Shown here: piece after piece, positions 57,187 through 64,000 of the stretch | Position numbering within the stretch: position 1 is the first letter of the stretch | Layout: each line of letters begins with the position of its first letter | Source: JAPOXR01 sp965221935 | GTDB lineage: Bacteria; Pseudomonadota; Alphaproteobacteria; Rhodobacterales; Rhodobacteraceae | DNA: 64,000 nucleotides | NCBI GenBank assembly: GCA_965221935.1 | Contig: CBDCSZ010000046.1 | Coordinates: 124,001 to 188,000, forward strand | Direction of reading: 5' to 3' | The notes under the pieces: model-generated | Told to the model about the DNA's origin: nothing | The model's input: the letters and a program-made list of their open reading frames with translations, nothing else | Database searches by the model: none | Made by a program: the position numbers and the translations under genes

Positions 57187-57260
57187 CGTCAGCTATAGGA
57201 AGACTCCACCAACCTAGTCCCCATCCCCCGTCATCTATAGGAAGACTCCACCAAGCTAGT
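57187..57260. repeat. Two 32-bp direct repeats, 42-bp period
   Basis: Units at 57187-57218 and 57229-57260 share CTATAGGAAGACTCCACCAA and differ at only two positions. They lie between the IS1595 remnant and the candidate RNA. Two units are too few to call an array. Confidence 0.8.
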
Positions 57261-57287
57261 TGACTTCCAATGCTCCTGAAGCTAAGA

Positions 57288-57455
57288 CTGGCCGTGCAAA
57301 CATCACTGCGGCCCGCTATGCCGGGTCACCTGCTGAATAGGTCTAACCCGGCAAGGGAGTAGCTCCCCAAGCCTTGGCCGAATAGGTGGGGTCATTCTCA
57401 CAGTGAATGTTTGCAACGGCCCGGCACCCGGTGGGGTGCGATTATGGGGCCATTT
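57288..57455 (+). ncRNA. Candidate structured RNA, family unknown
   Basis: A long closing stem pairs 57290-57308 with 57401-57421 (19 bp with two single-A bulges). Inside are a 5-bp helix (57309-57313 with 57376-57380), an 8-bp hairpin (57319-57326 with 57346-57353, TGCCGGGT/ACCCGGCA) and GGGAG-TAG-CTCCC (57355-57367). Downstream, GCACCC-GGTG-GGGTGC (57424-57439) and a T5 run near 57453 look like a terminator. The GGCC at 57418-57421 could pair either in the closing stem or with GGGGCC at 57446-57451. No known family was recognised. Confidence 0.6.
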
Positions 57456-57536
57456 TTGCTTTTGGACTGTTGATTTCAGTTAGTCCCGTCAGTGCAGTTG
57501 TCTAACACGCGAACGACCAAAAGGGAGTGACAAATC

Positions 57537-57797
57537 ATGTTCTTAGTCAGAGTCGGCCGTTTTGCTTTAAGAAAATCGTTCAAACTGATAGCGCCAGTGA
57601 CTGTGTTAAAACACGCATGGAGGTTTTTTGGTACGCTGTTTGCCAGTGACGGCAGTAAAGCGCCATCAAGCAGTAAATCACAGCCTAGCAATTCCAATAA
57701 ATCGTCTGCAATTGCCGGGCTTTTTACCAACCGAGAAAAAGAACTTAGACGGCAAAAAGAACTTCTGATAACTAATCACAAGTTCGAAAATATATGA
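57537..57797 (+). CDS. Small basic protein, first of a three-gene operon
   Basis: An 86-residue protein, basic N-terminus (MFLVRVGRFALRKSFKLI) with a hydrophobic stretch, then a Ser/Lys-rich linker and a helical tail. AAGGGAG lies 9 bp upstream of the ATG. The stop overlaps the next start (ATGA). Not recognised; base composition is lower in GC than the chromosome, in keeping with a plasmid or phage source. Confidence 0.5.
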   Translation: MFLVRVGRFALRKSFKLIAPVTVLKHAWRFFGTLFASDGSKAPSSSKSQPSNSNKSSAIAGLFTNREKELRRQKELLITNHKFENI

Positions 57798-58045
57798 AAA
57801 CGATGGAATATGAATTCCATCAACAGATCAAAGCAATGGAATATCAGTATAAACGAAATGAGTTAGCATTTGAAAAATACAAAACGGACTTGCTCTATAA
57901 ATACCGCGCTAGATTTCTTGACAAACTTCTGGCTTTTCTTGAGGAAAGGGAAATGCAAACAAAAGGGGAGTTGAAACGGGTGGAAGATGCCAGAGAGGAA
58001 GTCGAGCGATTGCAGAGGAACTTGCTGCTGACGCCTGCGGAATAG
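57794..58045 (+). CDS. Small coiled-coil protein
   Basis: 83 residues, almost entirely charged helix (MEYEFHQQIKAMEYQYKRNE, then REMQTKGELKRVEDAREEVE), predicted coiled coil. Its start overlaps the preceding stop. No family recognised. Confidence 0.5.
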   Translation: MKTMEYEFHQQIKAMEYQYKRNELAFEKYKTDLLYKYRARFLDKLLAFLEEREMQTKGELKRVEDAREEVERLQRNLLLTPAE

Positions 58046-58064
58046 AACGGAAAGGGATGGGATT

Positions 58065-58313
58065 ATGTCAGATAAAAATGAAGTAATGGAACTTGCTGAT
58101 GCTGTCAGCCGCCTGAATGGGCGGGTTGCGGCATTAGAGGCAGTCTGTACCCTGCTTTTCAGACTAAGTGCCAATGATGATCCAATTATCCGAAAAGAAA
58201 TGTCCAATCAGTTAACCAGAATAGTTGTCTGTTTTAAACGTGATTCCATTGCTGACCAAGCTGCGGCGCATACTATCGAAACAATCATCAAGGAATTGCT
58301 GCGTAAATCTTGA
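58065..58313 (+). CDS. Small helical protein, third gene of the operon
   Basis: 82 residues (MSDKNEVMELADAVSRLNGR followed by VAALEAVCTLLFRLS), helical with a short amphipathic heptad pattern. AAAGGGA precedes the ATG, 19 bp after the previous stop. No family recognised. Confidence 0.5.
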   Translation: MSDKNEVMELADAVSRLNGRVAALEAVCTLLFRLSANDDPIIRKEMSNQLTRIVVCFKRDSIADQAAAHTIETIIKELLRKS

Positions 58314-58415
58314 TGATAAAAACTCTTTCTCCTGCGGCTGCACATCAACTGTCACAGTTGCTTTCACAGACTGTTCAGGATTATCTAGATAGCAAGTTGT
58401 AGTGATTGTAGTCAT
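58212..58415 (-). CDS. Possible small protein opposing the operon
   Basis: A 67-residue minus-strand frame (MTTITTTCYLDNPEQSVKAT and onward) has AGGA seven bases before its ATG. It overlaps the 3' end of the plus-strand gene by about 100 bp. Coding status is doubtful. Confidence 0.25.
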   Translation of the reverse strand: MTTITTTCYLDNPEQSVKATVTVDVQPQEKEFLSSRFTQQFLDDCFDSMRRSLVSNGITFKTDNYSG

Positions 58416-58458
58416 TTTGGTTTCCTAGTTGTTATTGTTTTTTGGGGTTACTATATCA

Positions 58459-58613
58459 AAACCGGAAAACTGGTGGCCCTGTGGTGGAATTGGTATACAC
58501 GCCGGAATGGGACTCCGGTTGAAACATCGGCAGTCCGAGATGGCAGAGAAAGCACAGACTATGGTTTTCTTGCGGGTTCGAATCCCGTCAGGGCCACCAG
58601 TTTTCCGGTTTTA
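58459..58613. repeat. 24-bp perfect inverted repeat enclosing the tRNA-like gene
   Basis: Bases 58459-58482 are exactly complementary to 58590-58613. The arms contain the tRNA acceptor stem plus its flanks AAAACCGGAAAACTGGT, so the acceptor helix is extended by 17 bp on the DNA level. It could form a cruciform, a long RNA hairpin for processing, or a terminator. Confidence 0.9.
58476..58600 (+). tRNA. Unusual 125-nt tRNA-like gene, class II body, anticodon GGG
   Basis: The acceptor GGCCCTG/CAGGGCC is followed by A and CCA. The D arm GTGGAATTGGTATACAC is of the Leu/Ser type. The anticodon stem CCGGA/TCCGG holds the loop ATGGGAC, so the anticodon is GGG (Pro codon CCC). The T arm is GCGGG-TTCGAAT-CCCGT. 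The variable region is about 53 nt and can form two small hairpins, far beyond the 10-20 nt usual for class II tRNAs. Identity (Pro, Leu/Ser-like allo-tRNA, or intron-bearing) is open. Confidence 0.65.
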
Positions 58614-58987
58614 ATAGGGGTTGGGGTTGGTAGGGGTTAATTGGTTGTTTTAAAGGGATTAAATTGTGTAGCGAGGTATATAAGCTCCAAAGTTTGTGGC
58701 GACCCTCCGCCAGCCCTAGAGTCTGGCGAACACGTTTGCTGCAGATCTCTTCATTATGGTGAACCGGCTTGCGGACACGGATTCTCTTGTCATTCTGCGC
58801 CCTGCGCAGCCGGCCGGCGGAATAACCGCGGCCGTCCGGATTTGTCTTCGCCTTCGGCAGGTTCCGCGTCTCTGATAATATGGCCGGGCAAGCCGACAAC
58901 TTGAATTGGGGTTTTCCTTGTTCTCCATTGTTTCACATCGGCGAACTGATGGAGAACCCCGCCCCTCAGGGCAAGATAAAATCTGAT
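58614..58987. other. Intergenic, no supported gene
   Basis: Only a weak inverted repeat (GTTCTCCAT at 58919 with ATGGAGAAC at 58949) is noted; frames here lack family features. Confidence 0.45.
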
Positions 58988-59048
58988 CCGGGGGTCTCAG
59001 AACCCTCCGGTCGGGCTGCGCCCTCCCTCCGGGTTCTGAGACCCCCGG
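58988..59048. terminator. 18-bp perfect inverted repeat, strong hairpin
   Basis: CCGGGGGTCTCAGAACCC (58988-59005) is exactly complementary to 59031-59048 with a 25-nt loop that is itself GC-rich. It lies about 260 bp before the GmrSD-type gene. It may act as a bidirectional terminator or as an IS-like or recombination end; no U-tract follows. Confidence 0.5.
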
Positions 59049-59311
59049 CGCCGCCCGAAAAAGTTCATATGTGTCTGAGCAGGCACAGCAGTTCGGTTAA
59101 TCCATGAAAAGTCGTCGTTCGTCCAAACGTTTTCGTGCGCAACGACTCGGGCAGCTGCCACACACCGCACGATCTGGCAGGCCTGAACGTCTGAGAGACG
59201 GTCGTGTTGCAAGCGTTTTTTGCAATAGTTAGGGAGGTTTCGCAGCACTTCAGCAAAAGGTCATGTTCTCCGGAACAAAACCGTTTGACACTTGAGGGAA
59301 AGGCCGGAGCA

Positions 59312-61786
59312 ATGAACGCCAAACCAATGAGTTTTCTGGAACTCCTGAACGCGAATGTTCAGTTCATGGTGCCCCTTTGGCAGCGAAGATATCGATGGGG
59401 ACAATCTGACATCGAAAGACTGGTAAAAGATCTGGTTACGGTCTCCAGAGCCGGGTCCGATGCGACCCACTACGGCGGGACGCTGCTAACCTTTCCCGAG
59501 CCGGCCGCTTCAATAACGTTTCCAGTTCATAGGGTTGTCGACGGTCAGCAGAGACTGACGACAGTGAGCATACTCCTTGCCTGTATCGCCGAATGTCTTG
59601 GACCGGACAGAAGTTGCGGCGATTGGACCAGCGACTTGATTTTCAGACGAAGCCTGTCGACAGGAGAAAACGTGCCCGAAAAGGAGCGAAAACTCAAGCT
59701 CCAGCAAGGTGATGAGGAAGAATACAAGCGTATCCTGGAGAAAAATCCTGAGGGGGCCGGGGCGGTTACCCAAGCCTGGAAGATTTCGCGCCGCTTGGTC
59801 GAAAAGTATGATTTGTCAAGCCTGCTGTCGGGCCTTGAACGGTTGCGCGTGGTCCATATCACTCTTGACCAAAGCGAGGACCCGCAACAGATCTTCGAAT
59901 CGCTGAATGCTACAGGGCGGCCACTGTCTGAAAGCGAAAAAATCAAGAATTGGCTGCTGATGGGTCTGCCTGACGCTATGCAGAGGGAGGCACATAAAGA
60001 CTGGCTGGATGCGGAAAGATCGCTGGGCGCAGAAAATTCTTCGGAGCCTGCTGACGAGTTTTTTCGGGATTTTCTAAGATGGAAGACCGGCGTCTCGCTG
60101 GGCATTGGAGGAGTCTATGAAGAATTCCGTAGATGGGCGGTCGAGTCAGGATTGCAGAGGAACAGGCCGAACCTCGGCAAAGATCTTGTCGAGCTTGCAA
60201 GACTTTATGGGATGATCACTGGGAAGGTTGAGCCACGGTTTGGAATTAAAACACATCAAGAGCTTCGCCATTTGAAGGATATGGGATTTGATATCCATCG
60301 GCCCTTGACTTTGAGGTTGCTTTGGGGCGCAAAAAAGTTGTTGGACGCGAACAGGCAGGCCGAGCATGACGAAATCTGCGATGCGTTGGCGAAGACTCTG
60401 GGTGGTATCGGAGCGTGGATTACCCGGCTGTGGCTTGCCGATCGATCGACCGCCGGTGTGAACACGGCATGTGCTGAATTGGCATTTGGGGAATCTCCGT
60501 CTAACGAAGATGATGTTGCCGAGCACTGGATCGGGAGGATTAGGAGGTTTCGAAACACAAGGATAGGAGTGCCGACCGACCGTGAAGTGGAGGACGGCAT
60601 GCGCACGAGGGTCGCGTACGGCGGAGGCACGACTAAGGTTACAAAGGCTGTATTGTGTGAATTGATGGAGAGAGAACAAGTCAAAGAGTTGCCTGCTCGA
60701 AAGAGCTTGACGGTTGAACACATAATGCCGCGAAAGCTGACCGATAAATGGTCGGGAGAGCTTGGAGAACACGCTAAGGTTATCCACGAATCCTATTGTC
60801 ACAAGCTCGCGAATTTGACGTTAAGCGGTTTCAACCCGGAGTTGGGGGCAAAGTCGTTCGCCGAGAAACGAATCTTGTATGGCGACAGCTCAGTGAAGAT
60901 GACGAAACGTCTCGCAAAAGAAGCAATGTGGGATCAGGATGCAATGGAGCGCCGCGCTGACGATCTCATTTGCCGAGCGCTCGGTCGTTGGCCTTGGGTC
61001 GATCTATCGGATTCAAGGAAATCCGAATCTGATGATGCGGGTGCATTCAAATGGCGAATTGAGAATGGCAATTGGAACAGCGAAAGTGTCGCTGCTCAGC
61101 TGGTGTTGAATGTAGCGGCTGCATTGCTGGACCTTGATGCATCGAATTCGGAAAAGCTCGCTGGCGAGGCTGTTTCAAAAGATCTTCACAAAGCCGAACG
61201 ATTTCCGCCAGGAAAGCCTGCCGGGGCATTGATGGTACGCGAGGTTCCTAGACACGAAAACTATGTCTTGCACCCGTACGAAAAAGACTATGCGGCCAGT
61301 GCGCAACGCTGTCGAAAGATGGGCGAGCGATGTGGCGTGAATGTCGAAGTCGAGCTTGAAACGGACAACTTAAACCGGACGTTTTGGCGACTTTTGGAAG
61401 AGGAGACCGGTGGATTGCCCGGGCAGAAGGATACCTGGGCCGGTCCGAACCAGTGGGCATCCAAGTTGAATGAACTGAATGATGCGGTTTCGGTCTATGT
61501 GGGAAACGAGGAGCTCATTTGGCTTTTCATCAGACCTTGGCAATCCGGCAGCCCGGAAGATGCCGAGCGAATGAAGCTCTGCTCATATGCGATCCGCAAA
61601 CACATGGCTGATCAAAGACTGACCGACGATATCGAGAATTGCAGCAAAAACCGCAGAAGCATTTCAGTCCAAAGGACCTGGGATCGTAATAATAGGGACG
61701 AATGGACCGAAGCTGCACAATGGATAAAGGAACAATGTGAAAGGCTGTTTGCCATAGCGGTCGAGGTGTCCAGAGTGAAAAAATAG
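59312..61786 (+). CDS. GmrSD-type nuclease (DUF262 + DUF1524), DUF4268-like tail
   Basis: An 824-residue protein with the layout of modification-dependent type IV restriction enzymes. The N-terminal DUF262/ParB-like domain has VPLWQRRYRWGQSDIERLV (near residue 18) and VVDGQQRLTTVSILL (near 74). The DUF1524 His-Me nuclease has LTVEHIMPRKLTDKW (near 469) and KLANLTLSGFNPELG. The C-terminal about 200 residues, ending DEWTEAAQWIKEQCERLFAI, resemble DUF4268. It probably cleaves phage DNA with modified bases using an NTP. The start at 59312 has GGAG upstream; the frame opens earlier at 59204. It stands alone, next to the tRNA-like gene. Confidence 0.87.
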   Translation: MNAKPMSFLELLNANVQFMVPLWQRRYRWGQSDIERLVKDLVTVSRAGSDATHYGGTLLTFPEPAASITFPVHRVVDGQQRLTTVSILLACIAECLGPDRSCGDWTSDLIFRRSLSTGENVPEKERKLKLQQGDEEEYKRILEKNPEGAGAVTQAWKISRRLVEKYDLSSLLSGLERLRVVHITLDQSEDPQQIFESLNATGRPLSESEKIKNWLLMGLPDAMQREAHKDWLDAERSLGAENSSEPADEFFRDFLRWKTGVSLGIGGVYEEFRRWAVESGLQRNRPNLGKDLVELARLYGMITGKVEPRFGIKTHQELRHLKDMGFDIHRPLTLRLLWGAKKLLDANRQAEHDEICDALAKTLGGIGAWITRLWLADRSTAGVNTACAELAFGESPSNEDDVAEHWIGRIRRFRNTRIGVPTDREVEDGMRTRVAYGGGTTKVTKAVLCELMEREQVKELPARKSLTVEHIMPRKLTDKWSGELGEHAKVIHESYCHKLANLTLSGFNPELGAKSFAEKRILYGDSSVKMTKRLAKEAMWDQDAMERRADDLICRALGRWPWVDLSDSRKSESDDAGAFKWRIENGNWNSESVAAQLVLNVAAALLDLDASNSEKLAGEAVSKDLHKAERFPPGKPAGALMVREVPRHENYVLHPYEKDYAASAQRCRKMGERCGVNVEVELETDNLNRTFWRLLEEETGGLPGQKDTWAGPNQWASKLNELNDAVSVYVGNEELIWLFIRPWQSGSPEDAERMKLCSYAIRKHMADQRLTDDIENCSKNRRSISVQRTWDRNNRDEWTEAAQWIKEQCERLFAIAVEVSRVKK

Positions 61787-62075
61787 AGTCGGAAACCGTG
61801 GTTGCATCGGAGCCCGCGGCATGATCGATCTCCTGAACTGGCAAGGAAATTGCACACCGTGGATCTGCTGAAAAATTGCCTCAGCGGCAGTGCGGACCTT
61901 CGCAGAGAATTTGGGCGAATGAAGTCACTGACGGCGGTGGACGAGACCGCGCCAGCCCCGCCTGCCCCCTTACTGCCCTTTGGATCGGCGGCGCCATTTC
62001 ATCCCGGAAATCGGCGTTGGAAAACCTGGTCTTGACGGAAAATCTGTGCCTGACCGCAGCCGTTTTCTGCCGTTT
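61787..62075. other. Intergenic, nothing recognised
   Basis: This is a convergent gap between the GmrSD-type gene and hydantoinase B. No clear terminator or gene is seen. Confidence 0.45.
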
Positions 62076-63710
62076 CTACTGACCGTCATGCATTTCGGCG
62101 CACCCCCAGCCGCCGCCGTTGGCGGTCTCAATCAAGATTCTGTCGCCCGGCTCGACCGTGAGGTCGCTGACAAATGCGTGGCGCTCCGACTTCCCTGAGC
62201 TTCGGACGACAGTCAGACTGTTTGTTCCGCCTTCGCCGCCGCCGTTCAGTCCCCAGACCGGATGCCGGTGGCAGCTGTAGCCAGCCGCCAGGATTGCGGT
62301 TTGCCGCGGACGGTAGCATGTGGACAGGCCCAGGCCGCCCGCATACCGCCCAATTCCCCGGGGGCGGCTGGAGAGACGTTTCCATCCCACATCAATACCA
62401 TAGCGCGCCTCGCAGATTTCCACAGGACAGTTGAACGTCTCGCCGTGGCTTGCGGAATACATGGCGTCGAGCCCGTCGCGGTTCGAGGTCGCGCCCCAGC
62501 CGCCCATCTGCGGTTCGACCATTGTGAACCGGCGCCCGTTGTCGGGGTGCCGGCCAGCGATGACTGTGCCGCAGATCGAGCCGAAATGACCCGCCGGCAA
62601 CCGTTCGGGGAACGCCGCCGCGAGGCAGCGCCACAACATGTCGTAAAGGCGGATCCGGGTCTCAAAATAGTAGCCGTGCGGGGCCTCCCCTTCGGCGTGG
62701 AAGACCGTGCCGGGTTTGGTCAATACCCGCAGCGGGCGAAACGAGCCCGCATTGGCAAACCGCCCGGGATCGGTCAGAGCCTTGAAGATCATCTGCGCCG
62801 AAATGACCGACCCATCACGGCTGGTGTTGTACGGGCTGTTCTTTTGCTCCGGGTTGTCCCTGAGATCGACTGTGAATGCGTCCCGGCCAACCGAGATGCA
62901 CGCCTTCCAAATATCGCCGCTGTCCTGCTTGACCGCGATCTCCCAACTGCCCCTCTCAAGGTTTTTGAGCCCATTGCGCGCCCGGGCCTCGCCTTCGATG
63001 AACAATTCTTCAATCGCCGTCCTGAACGTATCGAGACCGTAGGTGTCGGCAAGCCGTGCAACCCTTTCGGACGCCCGGCGGCAGGCGGCAATCTGCGCCC
63101 AAAGATCGCCGCGGGAATACTCCGGCAACCGGGAATTGGCGCAGATGATATCAATCAGCGGATCGATCCGCCGGCCCTTGTCAAACAGGCGGACCGCCGG
63201 CAGCCGAAGCCCTTCCTGGAACAGTTCGCTGGCCTTGGTTGACATTGAGCCGGGGGTCATGCCGCCGATGTCGCTCCAATGCGCGATCGACGCTGTCCAG
63301 GCGATCCGTTCGCCTCCGCAGAACACCGGCATGGCGATCACAACATCGCTGAGATGGGTCACTCCGCCATAATTCGGGTCATTGGTGACGAACATGTCTC
63401 CTTCAGCAATGCCGCTGCCGCGGTGCAGCGCCAGAATCCGCTGCACCGCCTTGTCCAAAACACCGACAAAAGTTGGAATTCCCGCTCCGGATCCGGCCAG
63501 ATTGCCGTCCGCGTCGGTCACACCGGTGCCGACATCCAGCACTTCGTAGATGATCGGACTCATCGCCGTCTTGCGCAGCATGGTGAACATCTCGTCCGCC
63601 GCTGCCGACAGACCGGCCTGGATCACGGCAAGACTTATCGGATCGTTCTCGGCGGCCGCGCCGCGGCCGCTGTCAGTCAGCCGGGACAATGACTCTGTTT
63701 CCAAAAACAT
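62076..63710 (-). CDS. hyuB: Hydantoinase B/oxoprolinase family protein
   Basis: A 544-residue HyuB-type subunit, which with HyuA opens N-methylhydantoins, 5-oxoproline or similar rings, or carboxylates ketones in acetone-carboxylase relatives. Family landmarks are DMFVTNDPNYGGVTHLSDVV, then ARNGLKNLERGSWE and the Gly-rich end GGGWGCAEMHDGQ. The usual HyuA partner is not in view; a racemase gene lies directly upstream and overlaps. The start at 63710 (MFLETESLSR) overlaps the racemase end by 38 bp; a TTG near 63686 is an alternative. Confidence 0.88.
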   Translation of the reverse strand: MFLETESLSRLTDSGRGAAAENDPISLAVIQAGLSAAADEMFTMLRKTAMSPIIYEVLDVGTGVTDADGNLAGSGAGIPTFVGVLDKAVQRILALHRGSGIAEGDMFVTNDPNYGGVTHLSDVVIAMPVFCGGERIAWTASIAHWSDIGGMTPGSMSTKASELFQEGLRLPAVRLFDKGRRIDPLIDIICANSRLPEYSRGDLWAQIAACRRASERVARLADTYGLDTFRTAIEELFIEGEARARNGLKNLERGSWEIAVKQDSGDIWKACISVGRDAFTVDLRDNPEQKNSPYNTSRDGSVISAQMIFKALTDPGRFANAGSFRPLRVLTKPGTVFHAEGEAPHGYYFETRIRLYDMLWRCLAAAFPERLPAGHFGSICGTVIAGRHPDNGRRFTMVEPQMGGWGATSNRDGLDAMYSASHGETFNCPVEICEARYGIDVGWKRLSSRPRGIGRYAGGLGLSTCYRPRQTAILAAGYSCHRHPVWGLNGGGEGGTNSLTVVRSSGKSERHAFVSDLTVEPGDRILIETANGGGWGCAEMHDGQ

Positions 63711-64000
63711 CGGAGTCGCCGATGATCCCAAAGCGGGCGATTTCTTCCTCGGGCGGCGGTTCGCATGACCATCTGCGGCTCGGAACAAGGCCGCAATTGC
63801 GTTTCAGGACGGCCGCGTATTCGGCGCGCTTGAAGGCCGCGACCGAGGGATCGATGACCGGAACGCCAAGCGTCTCGGTCAGTTTCTGGTTGAACCCGAT
63901 TTCCAACGTGCAGCCAAGTATCAGGGCTTCCGCATAGTCTTCTTCGACGGCTCGCCGTCCAGCTTCTGTCAGCAGTCTTTCGGTGCGCGCGTGATCGGCC
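63673..64000 (-). CDS. Asp/Glu/hydantoin racemase family protein, start outside window
   Basis: The C-terminal 108 residues of a cofactor-independent racemase. EALILGCTLEIGFNQKLTE carries the conserved second catalytic Cys in G-C-T, followed by LGVPVIDPSVAAFKRAEYAA. It overlaps hyuB and probably supplies the correct hydantoin or amino-acid enantiomer to the same pathway. The 5' end lies beyond base 64000. Confidence 0.85.
   Translation of the reverse strand, partial: ADHARTERLLTEAGRRAVEEDYAEALILGCTLEIGFNQKLTETLGVPVIDPSVAAFKRAEYAAVLKRNCGLVPSRRWSCEPPPEEEIARFGIIGDSDVFGNRVIVPAD

Noticed and set aside
57187..57260. CRISPR array
   Set aside because: Only two units with a 10-bp gap, no leader and no cas genes.
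58588..58899. 103-codon minus-strand frame after the tRNA-like gene
   Set aside because: It runs through the tRNA palindrome and has no protein-like features.

Overview
The window is GC-rich bacterial DNA, most likely from an alphaproteobacterium. Pointers to that group are a GcrA-like regulator with a zinc finger, the kdsD-lptC-lptA-lptB-hpf-ptsN block, a long-form Hpf and branched-chain amino acid (liv) transport genes. The genome is in flux. I count at least ten insertion-sequence (IS) copies or fragments (IS110, IS1634, IS4, IS1595, ISAzo13 and a DUF4338-DDE type), often inserted into one another, plus several metabolic genes broken by single lesions. This pattern fits a host-associated or population-bottlenecked lineage; that lifestyle is an inference.

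Layout. 1-5.9 kb: gltB (5' end outside the window) and gltD, glutamate synthase. 6.5-16.8 kb: a mobile-element graveyard around a SWIM-SNF2 helicase. It holds an IS110 remnant, an intact IS1634-type IS with matched ends, and a second IS1634-type transposase split in two by a serine-recombinase element. 17-21.7 kb: a ThDP-dependent enzyme, a metallophosphoesterase coupled to a 67-residue protein, and glpD. 22.4-30 kb: conserved core genes (EF-G paralogue, tRNA-Leu, RNase D, kdsD, lptC, lptA, lptB, hpf, ptsN); rpoN is missing from its usual place between lptB and hpf.

30-37.6 kb: an island with a Dot/Icm (type IVB) secretion or conjugation module, icmD-icmJ-(unknown 487 aa)-icmB, divergent from a GcrA-like regulator and a CHC2/Toprim primase. 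37.4-49.4 kb: a roughly 11-kb insertion flanked by diverged direct copies (about 90% identity by eye) of the primase 3' end plus the agmatinase 3' end. Inside it lies the most interesting locus. This is a retron-like cassette on the minus strand: a HEPN-like gene, a winged-helix gene, an msr/msd-like RNA and a retron-type reverse transcriptase. An ISAzo13 element interrupts the 5' end of the reverse transcriptase but leaves an open fusion frame. The insertion also carries a DUF4338 (DruA-like)-DDE transposase and the remains of a RecQ-associated phosphoribosyltransferase next to a DprA-like gene.

49.2-56.5 kb: agmatinase (speB), then a liv ABC transporter operon in which at least three genes carry clear lesions (two in-frame TAG codons and two 1-nt frameshifts), and an aldehyde dehydrogenase fused at its 3' end to a truncated IS1595. 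57.2-59.1 kb: a lower-GC patch with two direct repeats, a strongly folded candidate RNA, three small coupled genes and an unusual 125-nt tRNA-like gene inside a 24-bp perfect inverted repeat. 59.3-61.8 kb: a GmrSD-type (DUF262/DUF1524) nuclease. 62-64 kb: hydantoinase B and the end of an Asp/Glu/hydantoin racemase gene that runs off the window.

All calls come from reading translations, motifs and base pairing by eye. No database search or folding program was run.
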